A stretch of DNA of 64,000 nucleotides, taken from Corynebacterium sp. Its GTDB lineage: Bacteria; Actinomycetota; Actinomycetes; Mycobacteriales; Mycobacteriaceae. Below, in pieces: positions 50,555-59,822 of this stretch. Position 1 is the stretch's first letter, and each line of letters opens with the position of its first letter. Location of the stretch: positions 202,190 to 266,189 of the forward strand of contig JAUMTW010000002.1 in NCBI GenBank assembly GCA_030531005.1. The letters are read 5' to 3'. The translations under genes were made by a program, and so were the position numbers. The notes beneath the pieces are model-generated. The model made no database searches and was not told where the DNA came from. It saw only the letters and a list, made by a program, of their open reading frames with translations.

Positions 50555-53326
50555 TTACACACGTCTTCCACCTAATTCGCCGATGACGACATCAACGGCG
50601 ACATCTAAGGGATTGCGATGGTCTTTTTCCCCAGTGCCATAACTAGCTTCCCGCATCATTTCTGCCTCGCGCTCTTCTGCGGTCGGCGGTGCCGATAGGG
50701 TTGGATTCGGATCTGTTGCGGGCTGGGGCGCATCCCACTGTGGTGGGGCTTCAGGTGCATCTGGTTCTGGCTCTGGAGGCAAGGGGGTACCATCAGAGAA
50801 CTGATGCTGTGCCTGGGCAGCGCGCTGGCGCGCGGAAGCTTCGGCAACCTCTTGTATCTTTGCTCGCAATGAAGACCCGGATTTCCGCTGCTGTTGCGGC
50901 GGAGCAGGAGTAGCTGCCGATGGCTGTTTATGGGTAACACTTGGTTCAGATTGTTGTGCTGCGGGTACCTCGGAGATTTTAGGGCCCCCTAAGGGCGCGG
51001 GCTCCCCCCAGCCAATTGCAGCAGATTCGGGTTGCTGAGGTTGCTGCTCCTCGGGTGCCATGTGTGATGCCTGCGCCGAAGTCGCTGATGCTGCAGTTTG
51101 AGCTGCAGGCTGCTGCGTTACGTGCTGCGCTGGCGATTGTTCCTCATGCCTCGGAGCAGCCGCTGGTTGTGATTGCGCCTGCGGCTGTGATGTAAAACCA
51201 CCCTGCCGTGGGCGCGTGGTTGCAGGCTCCCTCGGCACTACCGACTCAGCCTGTTGTGCAGATTGCTGTGTAGAGGGTTGGGAAGGAGCCGGGGGTTGCG
51301 GGGACTTAGCCCCGGTTACTTTTGGGTCTGTACCCGCAACAAACTGCACCTGGAGCTGCTGACCAGTGACCTCAGCAATGCAGGCTTCGAGCTTACTTAA
51401 GCGCGTCGCGTCTTGTAGACGATGGATCAATGGAGCCGTGGCATGGCCAACCACCAACACATTATTCTCAAGACGCTGTGGCAAGGCCCCATAGGCCAAC
51501 ATCGCACCAGACTTGTCTTGGCCTCCAAATGCCTTCAGGATCTTCGGCCATTGCTGGATAATCGCCTGCACGTCATGAGCACCCGATGCCAGGGATTCTG
51601 CCGTTGATTCTGCTGGTTCTTTGTCTCCTGCAGCTGTTGCCGAGATTCCAGGTTGCGCAGGCTCACCCCAACCGACAGGCTGTGCGGATGGTGCAGACTG
51701 TACAGGCTGCGCTGTTGGCCCTACCTGGGTAGGTTGCGCCGTTTGGCGAGCTTCCGGCGCTGCGCTCTCCTGGGGAGTCACCGCCGATTCAGCTCCTTGC
51801 TGAGATACTGGTTGCTCAGCTTCGGGTATAGCAGGAGTAGACTCTTGTACTTGCGTCTGCGGTGCCGGTGTCGTTTGCGAGACTAGTCCAGAATCCGAAG
51901 CCGGTGGCTCCTGTCGGTGCTGTGTCGGGGCAACTGTCGGTGCAGTACCTTGCGCTCCTGCTTCTGGATCCTGGCCCGGTGTTGCATTCTGCGTTGGAGC
52001 AACGACGTGTGGGGTTGCTGCAGGTCTTGGTGCTTGTCTTGCAGAATGTACGGCAGAGCGTGGATTTTGAGTGTGGCTTGCAGCACGCTTTACCCCGGCG
52101 CGGGCAGCTGCTAAAGCCGCGGCCGCCGAACCAGATTCTGGGGCAGGCGAAGATGCAGCCTCATTTCCAGCTGCATGGCCGCCCAATGCCTCCGGGGCAC
52201 CGGATGTTGATGCACCGGCTGTTCCTGCTTGATCCATTATCAGCAAGAGTTTGGCGCTTAAGATTTCCAACAGTAGGCGTGGTGCGGTCGCCCCCCGCAA
52301 TTCCAGCAAGCCATCTTGTAGGGTGCTGGCTAGCTGAGTAATTGCACGTTGTTGGAATGCTTGGGCCTGTTGTTGCAAATTTTCCTGGCGATCAACCGGG
52401 GCAGAAACCAGACCAGAGCTAAAAGCATCTGGAACGGCATGTAGCACCATCAGATCACGGAGGCGGTTCAATAAGTCCGAGGCGAAGCGTCGCGGGTCGG
52501 CGCCAGATTCGATGACATCATCAAGCAATTGGAACATGCGCGCTTTATCATTCGCGGCTAGTGCTAGGACGGCCTTATCTAAAATGGCATCATCGGTGAC
52601 TCCAAGCAGCAAACGTGCGAGATCATAAGTAATGCCCTCTGACCCGGAACCACTGAGAAGTTGGTCGAGCACTGAAAGCGTATCGCGCGGCGAACCGCCA
52701 CCGGCTGCGATCACGAGCGGGTACACAGCTGGATCCACATGCACATGTTCAGCCTCAATAGTGCGGCGCAGTAAGCCTTCCATCGAATTAGGGGTGAGCA
52801 GGCGGAATGGGTAATGGTGGGTTCGCGAACGGATTGTACCGATCACTTTTTCCGGCTCGGTGGTCGCAAAAATGAAGATCAGGTGCTCTGGGGGCTCTTC
52901 AACAGTTTTCAGCAGTGCATTGGCACCCGAATTCGAGATCATATGCGCTTCGTCGATGATGAAGATGCGATACCGCGATTCTGCCGGGGCATAGACTGCC
53001 CGATCACGCAGCTCACGCATATCATCCACACCATTATTACTAGCGGCATCCATTTCAATAACATCAACGGTGCCAGGCCCATTCGGCGCCAGGGCAACAC
53101 AGGAGTTGCACTTACCACACGGGGTGGAGGTAGGGCCTTCAACGCAATTTAAAGACCGCGCCAGGATACGCGCAGACGAGGTCTTGCCACAGCCGCGCGG
53201 CCCAGAAAAAAGGTAGGCGTGGTTAATGCGCCCACTGTCTAAGGCCACAGACAAAGGGCGAGTTACCTGTTCTTGACCTACGACTTCCTGGAACGTTGCA
53301 GGACGGTACTTGCGATAAAGAGCCAC
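50555..53326 (-). CDS. dnaX: DNA polymerase III gamma/tau subunit
   Basis: 923 aa. AAA+ domain with Walker A GPRGCGKTS, zinc module C-x8-C-x2-C-x2-C (CVEGPTSTPCGKCNSC) and Walker B IIDEAHM. Residues about 370-600 and 690-900 are Pro/Gln/Ala/Ser-rich low complexity, unusually long, around a short ordered segment (about 600-690, HDVQAIIQQWPKILKAFGG) that resembles the tau interaction region. Clamp-loader and replisome organiser. No obvious A-run frameshift site for gamma is seen. Confidence 0.95.
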   Translation of the reverse strand: MALYRKYRPATFQEVVGQEQVTRPLSVALDSGRINHAYLFSGPRGCGKTSSARILARSLNCVEGPTSTPCGKCNSCVALAPNGPGTVDVIEMDAASNNGVDDMRELRDRAVYAPAESRYRIFIIDEAHMISNSGANALLKTVEEPPEHLIFIFATTEPEKVIGTIRSRTHHYPFRLLTPNSMEGLLRRTIEAEHVHVDPAVYPLVIAAGGGSPRDTLSVLDQLLSGSGSEGITYDLARLLLGVTDDAILDKAVLALAANDKARMFQLLDDVIESGADPRRFASDLLNRLRDLMVLHAVPDAFSSGLVSAPVDRQENLQQQAQAFQQRAITQLASTLQDGLLELRGATAPRLLLEILSAKLLLIMDQAGTAGASTSGAPEALGGHAAGNEAASSPAPESGSAAAALAAARAGVKRAASHTQNPRSAVHSARQAPRPAATPHVVAPTQNATPGQDPEAGAQGTAPTVAPTQHRQEPPASDSGLVSQTTPAPQTQVQESTPAIPEAEQPVSQQGAESAVTPQESAAPEARQTAQPTQVGPTAQPVQSAPSAQPVGWGEPAQPGISATAAGDKEPAESTAESLASGAHDVQAIIQQWPKILKAFGGQDKSGAMLAYGALPQRLENNVLVVGHATAPLIHRLQDATRLSKLEACIAEVTGQQLQVQFVAGTDPKVTGAKSPQPPAPSQPSTQQSAQQAESVVPREPATTRPRQGGFTSQPQAQSQPAAAPRHEEQSPAQHVTQQPAAQTAASATSAQASHMAPEEQQPQQPESAAIGWGEPAPLGGPKISEVPAAQQSEPSVTHKQPSAATPAPPQQQRKSGSSLRAKIQEVAEASARQRAAQAQHQFSDGTPLPPEPEPDAPEAPPQWDAPQPATDPNPTLSAPPTAEEREAEMMREASYGTGEKDHRNPLDVAVDVVIGELGGRRV

Positions 53327-53335
53327 GGGTCTATC

Positions 53336-53896
53336 TTACCTTCTATACCAATTACGGTAATCCACTTCTTCTTTATCCATTTGCTGCAATAAGGCTTGAG
53401 CGCCATAGGTCTTGCCAAAGTTCAATTCATCGCGGGTTAAGAGGATGACCTGCAACAATAAGGTTAATTGGGTGGGTTCTAAATATTGTGGGGTTTGCCC
53501 ATCCCATAATACTGGTCCAGTGAGTAAGGCATCACGGGTAGTGACCTCTGCAGGTAACTTGGCAACATCACCTAACTTTTGGACAAAGCTGCCGGGCTGG
53601 GCAGGGATCAGCCCCTGCAATTGGGCTAGGTGGCGCCCAGTTGCGCGCACTAATTGGCTTGCAAGTCCTTGGTCTGCAGTGGTGACACACATCAGCTCAC
53701 TGCGCACGGAGTAATCGCGGAAGCTCACCCCAGTATCGATGCGATGGAAATCCACCGTGCAGCTCAAAGCTGCACCATCATCGGTGCGAGTTTCGGCCAC
53801 GTGGAATGCAGGGCGATTTCCAGCCTTGTCAGGGCTCAAATGCACTGTGCCAGGTAGCACGCCACTTAACCAGACTGCTGCTTCTTCAAATTGCAT
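53336..53896 (-). CDS. Conserved actinobacterial protein of unknown function
   Basis: 186 aa from ATG 53896, chosen because AAGGAG lies 6 nt upstream. A longer frame to 54055 runs through the aspT terminator. No signal peptide or cysteine motif. The order VDFHRIDTGVSFRDYSVRSELMC with C-terminal LLLQVILLTRDELNFG faintly resembles suppressor-of-fused-like domains. It starts close to dnaX (9 bp before its start) and probably shares its operon. Confidence 0.7.
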   Translation of the reverse strand: MQFEEAAVWLSGVLPGTVHLSPDKAGNRPAFHVAETRTDDGAALSCTVDFHRIDTGVSFRDYSVRSELMCVTTADQGLASQLVRATGRHLAQLQGLIPAQPGSFVQKLGDVAKLPAEVTTRDALLTGPVLWDGQTPQYLEPTQLTLLLQVILLTRDELNFGKTYGAQALLQQMDKEEVDYRNWYRR

Positions 53897-53980
53897 CCTC
53901 TGCTCCTTTATTTTCCTTGAAAAATATGCCTTGAAAGCCCCGTTAAGCTTTTCAGACGCACGTATCCACCCTAATAAGGA

Positions 53981-54009
53981 AATGCCCCGGAAAAGATCCT
54001 CCGGGGCAT
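53981..54009 (-). terminator. aspT terminator
   Basis: ATGCCCCGG pairs with CCGGGGCAT (54001-54009 with 53982-53990); minus-strand tail TTTCCTTATT. Confidence 0.7.
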
Positions 54010-54073
54010 GAGGCGCTACGACCAGCGCCACTTGCTGATGATAGTGCGCGATCACTGCGCAGTGTTGCAGCCT

Positions 54074-55342
54074 TTAAGCACTGAGCTTTTCTGCGGCAGC
54101 AAGCAACACGCAGGTCGCGAAGCCATCCATGGCAACCTCGAGCTCTGATACAGGAGGCAGCGAGGGAGCCAGGCGAATGTTCTCATTCTTCGGATCCTGG
54201 TGTAGTGGGAAAGAAGATCCCGCACCTGTCAATGCGATACCGGCTTCTTTGGCCAGCTCCACCACGCGGGAGGCGGTGCCTTCGAGGACATCAACGGAGA
54301 TGAAGTAGCCACCGGTAGGCTGAGTCCAGGTGGCAACCTCATGTTCGCTGAGGCGCTCTTCCAGGATTTCCAAAACCCGAGTGAATTTCGGCGCCAAGGA
54401 GGCAGCGTGCTTTTGCATGTGGTCGTACACGCCTTGGGCAGAACCGAAGAATTGCGCGTGGGCCAGCTGGTTCATCTTATTTGGACCGATTCCGCGTACT
54501 TGTGCGTGGGAAAGATACCACTCCAGGTTGGCCTCAGAGCTTGCAAAGAATGCAACACCCGCACCGGCGAAGGTGATCTTAGAGGTCGAAGACATAAACC
54601 AGAAGCGATTCGGGTTGCCAGCTTCAGCAGCGAAGTCGATAACGTTATAGACCTCCGGGAATTCTGAGGTCAAGGTGTGCACTGCATAGGCGTTATCCCA
54701 TACGATACGGAAGTCTGGTGCGGCAGTCTCCAAAGCCGCCAGCTCGCGGGTGACCTCTTCAGAAAAGCTAATACCAGTGGGGTTACCGAAGACTGGCACA
54801 GTCCACATCCCCTTGACCTGTGGGTCCTTAACCAGCTCGCGCACGACGTCCATATCCGGCCCATCCCCACGCAAAGGCACACTGATCATCTCAAAGCCAA
54901 AGTGCTCGGTGATGGTGAAGTGGCGGTCATAGCCGGGCACTGGGCACAGCCACTTAACTGTCTCCTCATCCTTCCAAGGGCGTGGAGAATCTGGGGTGCC
55001 GAACATGTAGGCAAATGAAATCAGGTCAAACATGATGTTCAGGCTGGATTCATCACCGGCAATAACCTGGGATACAGGAAGGCCGAGGACGTCTGCCCAG
55101 AGCTCACGAATATCCGCGATGCCGGTGAGACCACCATAGTTGCGGCAGTCAGTACCCTTACTGTCCTTATACTCTGCGCCTGGCAAACTGCCGAGATCTT
55201 GAGCCAGGTCCAGCTGTGCTGCAGATGGCTTACCACGAGTGAGATCAAGCTGCAGCCCCTTAGCCTTCAAGGCCTCATATTCTTGCTGGATCAGGGCGCG
55301 GAATTCCGCAAGTTGGGCAGAATCATAGGAACGAAGCGACAT
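54074..55342 (-). CDS. aspT: Aspartate aminotransferase, AspT (Rv3722c type)
   Basis: 422 aa from ATG 55342 with GGAAAGG 6 nt upstream; TTG 55348 rejected. PLP Lys lies in SSTSKITFAG; GNPTG (VFGNPTGISF) and the Tyr/Asp of VWDNAYAVH are present. Class I fold of the special actinobacterial subgroup. Transfers the amino group between glutamate and oxaloacetate, so it feeds the lysC-asd and other aspartate-family pathways. Confidence 0.95.
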   Translation of the reverse strand: MSLRSYDSAQLAEFRALIQQEYEALKAKGLQLDLTRGKPSAAQLDLAQDLGSLPGAEYKDSKGTDCRNYGGLTGIADIRELWADVLGLPVSQVIAGDESSLNIMFDLISFAYMFGTPDSPRPWKDEETVKWLCPVPGYDRHFTITEHFGFEMISVPLRGDGPDMDVVRELVKDPQVKGMWTVPVFGNPTGISFSEEVTRELAALETAAPDFRIVWDNAYAVHTLTSEFPEVYNVIDFAAEAGNPNRFWFMSSTSKITFAGAGVAFFASSEANLEWYLSHAQVRGIGPNKMNQLAHAQFFGSAQGVYDHMQKHAASLAPKFTRVLEILEERLSEHEVATWTQPTGGYFISVDVLEGTASRVVELAKEAGIALTGAGSSFPLHQDPKNENIRLAPSLPPVSELEVAMDGFATCVLLAAAEKLSA

Positions 55343-55745
55343 AAACAACCTTTCCGAAAAGCGGCAATGGAGTCAGGAAATAGGTCAGGCAATGGGGTCA
55401 ACCCAGACAGGATACCTGCCGACATATAGTCTTACTGTAGACGAGGTAACCAAAAAATTACAGTGGAGCTGGCATTTTACCCCTCTTCTACACTGAGGAT
55501 TTCCCATATTTTCGTCAAATGATTAGGTGATGCCAAGAAATAGCTGTTCTTTGAATACTTGCCGCTGCCTACGGCAACCTCCCGAACATTACGTTCCGAG
55601 CATTGTCTTTCCAGAACTTGCGTTTCCAGCAATAGCTTCTGAGCCTTGCGTTCAATAAGCAGACTAGCTGAAACCTTCGGATATGCAACCGGATATGTAA
55701 CGTAGATTGGAGCGCTAATTTCGCGTCAGCAGAGGTCTGAAGAAT
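55343..55745. other. aspT-SRP RNA intergenic region
   Basis: 403 bp, AT-richer than neighbours, likely with the aspT promoter. No gene seen. Confidence 0.5.
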
Positions 55746-55837
55746 AAAGGGACTTCATACACCCGCCAGAGCCCACTTACCCTTGCTGCATTCCTGCCCT
55801 GGGGGAGTTCATGAGGTAAACGCCATACGAAGTCCTT
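55746..55837 (-). ncRNA. ffs: Signal recognition particle 4.5S-type RNA
   Basis: On the minus strand GGACTTC and GAAGTCC close a long stem. Its tip contains CCAGGGCAGGAATGCAGCAAGG, with the Ffh-binding symmetric loop (CAGG / AGCA) and GGAA tetraloop. A promoter TTGAGG-N17-TATTAT lies just upstream. In M. tuberculosis ffs also sits beside Rv3722c and tRNA-Ser. Ends are approximate. Confidence 0.9.
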
Positions 55838-55843
55838 CCTCCG

Positions 55844-55872
55844 ATAATAGCGAAGCAGGCCGAGGACCTCAA
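55844..55872 (-). promoter_or_regulatory. ffs promoter
   Basis: On the minus strand TTGAGG (55872-55867), 17-bp spacer, TATTAT (55849-55844), with the RNA starting about 7 nt further. Confidence 0.7.
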
Positions 55873-55884
55873 GTCTTTGGCAAC

Positions 55885-55913
55885 TTGTGTTTGCATGCAC
55901 CGATATGTATCAT
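55885..55913 (+). promoter_or_regulatory. tRNA-Ser promoter
   Basis: TTGTGT (55885-55890), 17-bp spacer, TATCAT (55908-55913), 34 bp before the tRNA. It is divergent from the ffs promoter. Confidence 0.6.
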
Positions 55914-55947
55914 ATTCGAGGTACGCAGTTGCACTGTGTCAATCAGT

Positions 55948-56036
55948 GGAGGATTCGACTAGCGGCCTATGTCACACGCCTGGAACGCGTGCGGGTGGTA
56001 ACACCCTCGTGGGTTCAAATCCCACATCCTCCGCCA
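55948..56036 (+). tRNA. tRNA-Ser (anticodon GGA)
   Basis: Acceptor GGAGGAT/ATCCTCC, anticodon stem CACGC/GCGTG with loop CTGGAAC giving GGA, long variable arm (GGGTGGTAACACCC) typical of serine, T-arm GTGGGTTCAAATCCCAC, encoded CCA. Confidence 0.95.
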
Positions 56037-56039
56037 CAA

Positions 56040-56073
56040 GCCCCTTCACCTTTCAAGGCAAGGGGCATTTTTT
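56040..56073 (+). terminator. tRNA-Ser terminator
   Basis: GCCCCTT (56040-56046) pairs with AAGGGGC (56060-56066), then TTTTTT. Confidence 0.85.
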
Positions 56074-56655
56074 CATTTTCCATAGTGGCCAGGTGGCGAA
56101 ATGCCACTAACGTGCAAGACATGCAACGCGACTATCAGGAACCGCTACGAGCCCGCTACTAGACGCAGCGCCGTACGCCTCACAATGATTTACTATCGCA
56201 CCAGTTGCACCGCAATCCCACGTCGGAACATACGATGCTCTAACGACTTGGGACGTACCACTTTCACGAGGCAAGTTTTCAAGGTGCATGACGTCGCATT
56301 GTGGATTCAGTCTCATCAACCCGCCTAAGCGATTCGATACCTAGCAAGTCCACTCGCCTAAGCACCCTAGCAACCAGCCTTTTTCAAAAGAGACCTGGAA
56401 AATAATCTTGGATACTACTTTCAAAAGATATCCAGCACACCCGCAACTTCGCCTGAACAGCAGGTAGCCTTTCCAACAATTTTCAAACTGAGGATATTTG
56501 GACAAAACTGCACTTTTTACCAGTGTCTTCCTTGCCGCACGCTAATACACTGTGGTTCAATTATTGACAACAACCTGGCAGTAGTCACATAACCGCTGCA
56601 AAAATACAATTTCAGCGCTGTCACAGATGCTGAACCTGAAAGGATAGCCCAACAC
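56074..56655. other. Long non-coding region before the L,D-transpeptidase
   Basis: About 580 bp. Two short overlapping frames (56101-56328 plus, 56107-56319 minus) exist, neither with a convincing ribosome binding site or protein character. Possibly decayed sequence. Confidence 0.4.
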
Positions 56656-57303
56656 ATGATCAAAAAGGTCGCAGGTAGCGCTGCAACCGTAGGCATCTTC
56701 ATCAGCGGTGCCGCCGCTGCCAATGCTTTCGAATTGCCCGCCCCGCCAGCACTGCCACAAGAGGCTACCCAGCAGATCAACGCTTGGAGCGAGCAGGCCG
56801 CTGCTTTGAGCGATCAAGCCACTGCTGCCAGCGCTCATGTACAAGAGCAAATCAACGCCTATATTCAGCAGCAGGAAGTGCCAGATCCTGGCACCCATGC
56901 CGTTGACCCCGCTCCCGAGCCAGCTCCAGCTCACGCAGTTGAGTCTCCTTGCTCCGAGTTGGCTTCTGCTTGCGTTGACCTAGATGCCGCCGTTGCTTGG
57001 CTACAGGACGAGAACGGTAACGTTTCCTACGGCCCAGTGCCAATCTCTTCCGGCAAGCCTGGCTATGAGACTCCCCGTGGACTGCAGGTAGTTTCCCGCA
57101 AGGTCAAGGATGAATGGTCGCGCCCTTATAACGCCCCAATGCCCAACTCGGTCTACTTCGGTCCTAATGGCAATGACAATGGCATCGCTTTCCACGAGGA
57201 TGACCCAGCAGTTGCCAGCCACGGCTGTATCCACCTCGGACACCAGGATTCTGAGGTCTTCTTCGACTCACTCCAGCCTGGGGACCAAGTCGATGTTTTC
57301 TAA
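56656..57303 (+). CDS. Secreted L,D-transpeptidase (YkuD domain)
   Basis: 215 aa. Signal peptide (about residues 1-24, ending AAANAF), an Ala/Gln-rich linker, then a YkuD domain (about 105-215). Catalytic Cys191 lies in SHGCIHLG; His180 precedes it. The usual Arg/Asn after SHGCxx is His. It would cross-link or anchor peptidoglycan through meso-diaminopimelate in the envelope. A ribosome binding site (GAAAGGAT) stands 14 nt upstream. Confidence 0.88.
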   Translation: MIKKVAGSAATVGIFISGAAAANAFELPAPPALPQEATQQINAWSEQAAALSDQATAASAHVQEQINAYIQQQEVPDPGTHAVDPAPEPAPAHAVESPCSELASACVDLDAAVAWLQDENGNVSYGPVPISSGKPGYETPRGLQVVSRKVKDEWSRPYNAPMPNSVYFGPNGNDNGIAFHEDDPAVASHGCIHLGHQDSEVFFDSLQPGDQVDVF

Positions 57304-57329
57304 GCTATAGAAGCTATACACCTTTTATT

Positions 57330-57361
57330 ACGCCCCATGGCCTTTGAGCGCTATGGGGCGT
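57330..57361 (+). terminator. Hairpin after the L,D-transpeptidase gene
   Basis: ACGCCCCAT (57330-57338) pairs with ATGGGGCGT (57353-57361). No T run follows, so termination strength is uncertain. Confidence 0.55.
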
Positions 57362-57396
57362 GCCCCATTTCCAGGCCAAATGACCCCCGCTACCAC

Positions 57397-57422
57397 TGAG
57401 CAGCGCTAAGTAGCGCTGCTCA
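57397..57422. repeat. 26-bp inverted repeat
   Basis: TGAGCAGCGCTA-AG-TAGCGCTGCTCA, two 12-bp perfect arms around 2 bp. Could be a large operator or terminator. Confidence 0.65.
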
Positions 57423-58034
57423 GCTCACTAGCAGTCAAAGCAACAGTAGTTCCTCATCCCGACCCTCTCCCCTGCGCAAAGCAAGTCCACCGTTTCCGGC
57501 ATCCACAAACATGCCCTGTAACGGTCGCTCATCCTGAAAAATCTCGCTCTGTTGCACGCACATGGCCGCAATCTCCATCTTGCCGCCGCCTCTTGATGCC
57601 TAGCGCGCGCCATTTTGGCCGAATGCAAGGGTGTGCCCAGCCTACTTTCAGCCCCACCCCAGTTGATTCAGCCCGCCCAAATATTCCAAGAAAATAGGCG
57701 TTACTAATAATTTAGAGAATGCTAGAAAATCTCCTAAAAGCCTGGCAACGCTGAAAAGGCCCTCGGAAGTTGAGCGCTCACAGAACCAAAAAGAAACAAA
57801 AGTAAGCAGAACTAAACAAAAGCGAACAGGAAATGGCGCAAAAATATGGCCATTACCTGCAACGATAGAGCTAGTAACTTTCTAGCATCTACTTCTTGAC
57901 ACTTCTTCATGGTCTTTCCAGCTACACCGGTCATAGTTATAACCACAGCACGGGACAGCATCAATACGATGCCATACCCGCACAACTATCCAGTTAATTC
58001 CGCTTGACCGCAGCAGGTATCTGAAAGGACCAAT

Positions 58035-58694
58035 ATGTTCGCCCCCATGATTCTCGTCGACCTCGTGGCCATCTCCATTCTGGTGTTCGCCATCTATTTC
58101 CCCCGCCACCGCCGTAGCGACCTCGCAGTTGCCTTCTTAGGAGTAAACATCGGCGTGCTGGCAGTCGCTGCAGTACTGTCTACCAGCAATGTGAATGCCG
58201 GGCTGGGCTTAGGCCTATTCGGGGTACTCTCGATTATCCGCTTGCGTTCCTCGGAGATCTCCCAGCGCGAAGTTGCCTACTACTTCTCCGCCCTAGCGAT
58301 CGGCCTGATCTCCGGTATGTCTAGCGGAGTGACTACATTGAATGTAGGCATGATCGTACTCATCCTCGTCGTTCTCGGCCTGGCAGATACCCTGATCGTT
58401 GGCCGCTTCAGCTCCCAGTCCGCCACGATTCAGCTCGACCGTGCTATTGCCGATGATGCCGAGCTGCGCACTGAAATTGCCAAGCTCATGAATGCCGAGA
58501 TCGTCAGCGTACACGTTGAACGTCTAGACCTGGTCAACGACCTGACCCTGGTGAATGTCCGAGTACGCCGTCACGCAAAAAAGGATACTCCTTCCCAACA
58601 AATCCCTGCAGCTCAACAAGTCGCTCCTGCTACACACCCTGTTCCCCAAGGTTATGTCGTACAAGCTCCAGTTGGTGCTGGCCAGCAAAGCTGA
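58035..58694 (+). CDS. DUF4956 membrane protein
   Basis: 219 aa, GAAAGGA ribosome binding site. Four hydrophobic segments (about 5-20, 33-53, 58-74 and 91-125) contain GLGLGLFGVLSIIRLRSSEISQREVAYYFSALAIGLI, the conserved core of this family. A cytoplasmic C-terminal domain (about 130-215) with VERLDLVNDLTLVNVRVR follows. DUF4956 genes are commonly adjacent to VTC polyphosphate-polymerase genes, exactly as here, and are thought to form a membrane partner. Confidence 0.88.
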   Translation: MFAPMILVDLVAISILVFAIYFPRHRRSDLAVAFLGVNIGVLAVAAVLSTSNVNAGLGLGLFGVLSIIRLRSSEISQREVAYYFSALAIGLISGMSSGVTTLNVGMIVLILVVLGLADTLIVGRFSSQSATIQLDRAIADDAELRTEIAKLMNAEIVSVHVERLDLVNDLTLVNVRVRRHAKKDTPSQQIPAAQQVAPATHPVPQGYVVQAPVGAGQQS

Positions 58695-58776
58695 ACAGCA
58701 GGTCTTACTACATCACTGCAAACGCCGCATTTTCCTTCCCCACCGCTTTCCCCGATTACCCTAAAAGGAACGCATC

Positions 58777-59646
58777 ATGACTGCATCTCTGCCTCTGCTT
58801 TCTAGCACTCAAGTTCCCAGTGAGAAGCGACCCGCTTTCGAACCCGCACCAACTCCTATGATTGCTCCAATCGAAACCAGTCATCTCAGCCCTATCTCTT
58901 TGGATGAACTCGTCAACCAGGCAGCGATGATGTGCCGCGTAGACCGCAAGTATGTGCTCACCCGGGAAGAAGTCAATCCGCTGCTGTTTGCATTGGATCC
59001 GCACACTCGGGTACTGAATATTGATGGCAAGGCACCGCAGCCATATCAGTCCACTTACTTCGATACTCCGGACATGCGCAGCTTCAACCAGGCAGTGCAT
59101 AAGCGCCGCCGTAAGTTTAAGATTCGTACCCGCACGTATGTCGCTTCTCAAATGGCTTTTCTCGAGGTCAAAGCCACCGGTGCCCGCGGAGTGACCGTCA
59201 AAGAGCGCATCCCCTATGACTTCGAAGCCGCAATGCATGCCCATCTGCTCGATGAAGTGCGCCCCTGGCTGGAGGAACAACTCACTAAGGCGGGGCAGCC
59301 AGCTGGTACCGGTGCCAGCTTGCAACCAATTATGTGGGGTTCCTATAACCGCACCACTTTGTTGATGGCTGATGGTGCCGGACGTGCCACCTTCGATACC
59401 GAGCTCGACTGGCAAAATGCCCATGGTGCGTATATCAGTGAGCCCGACATGGTGATCTTCGAAACTAAGTCTGGATCGCGCCCTTCTGAACTTGACCGCC
59501 TACTGTGGTCACATGGTCATCGCCCCGCAAAGATCTCCAAGTTCGGCACCGGCATGGCAGCCCTCGATCCTCGCTTACCGCATAATCGCTGGACTCGTGT
59601 TCTAAGACGCCACTTCCACCTCACTGAATTCGAAGACCTCCATTAA
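58777..59646 (+). CDS. VTC-domain polyphosphate polymerase-like protein
   Basis: 289 aa, AAAAGGAA ribosome binding site. VTC tunnel-fold residues are all visible: CRVDRKYVL, HKRRRKFKIRTRTY, FLEVKATG, VKERIPYDF, YNRTTL, RATFDTEL and KISKFGTGM. Eukaryotic Vtc4 uses this fold to make polyphosphate from ATP; bacterial homologues occur with DUF4956 and secreted partners. It lies 82 bp after DUF4956 and shares its direction. Confidence 0.9.
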   Translation: MTASLPLLSSTQVPSEKRPAFEPAPTPMIAPIETSHLSPISLDELVNQAAMMCRVDRKYVLTREEVNPLLFALDPHTRVLNIDGKAPQPYQSTYFDTPDMRSFNQAVHKRRRKFKIRTRTYVASQMAFLEVKATGARGVTVKERIPYDFEAAMHAHLLDEVRPWLEEQLTKAGQPAGTGASLQPIMWGSYNRTTLLMADGAGRATFDTELDWQNAHGAYISEPDMVIFETKSGSRPSELDRLLWSHGHRPAKISKFGTGMAALDPRLPHNRWTRVLRRHFHLTEFEDLH

Positions 59647-59674
59647 TCCAGCACCGATTTTCATTACTAGCGCG

Positions 59675-59705
59675 TGAGGCATCATCGAATATTCACGGTG
59701 CCTCA
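59675..59705. promoter_or_regulatory. Hairpin between the VTC and lipoprotein genes
   Basis: TGAGGCA (59675-59681) pairs with TGCCTCA (59699-59705); no T run. Either an attenuating stem or a processing signal. Confidence 0.4.
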
Positions 59706-59822
59706 CTGACTATGCCTTGTACTACGAACTACCAATACCAACCTTGACAGTTCTCTGCAGGATGCATAACCGCTTTATTCCTTCTTATCGATACAAAAAT
59801 TTTCACAGAACAGGATCACATC

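Larger units (their letters stand above)
57304..58034. other. 731-bp non-coding region between the transpeptidase and DUF4956 genes
   Basis: Contains a terminator (57330-57361), a 26-bp near-perfect inverted repeat (57397-57422), AT-rich A-tract sequence (57660-57860, repeated AACAAAAG-like words) and TTGACA at 57896-57901 as a possible -35 of the DUF4956 operon. No gene supported. Confidence 0.55.

Noticed and set aside
50555..53326. Programmed frameshift making a short gamma subunit
   Set aside because: No A-rich slippery heptamer with a following stem was found in dnaX.
56101..56328. 75-codon plus frame with CKTC and opposing 70-codon minus frame
   Set aside because: No ribosome binding site, no continuing motif after the first cysteines, mutually overlapping; probably chance.
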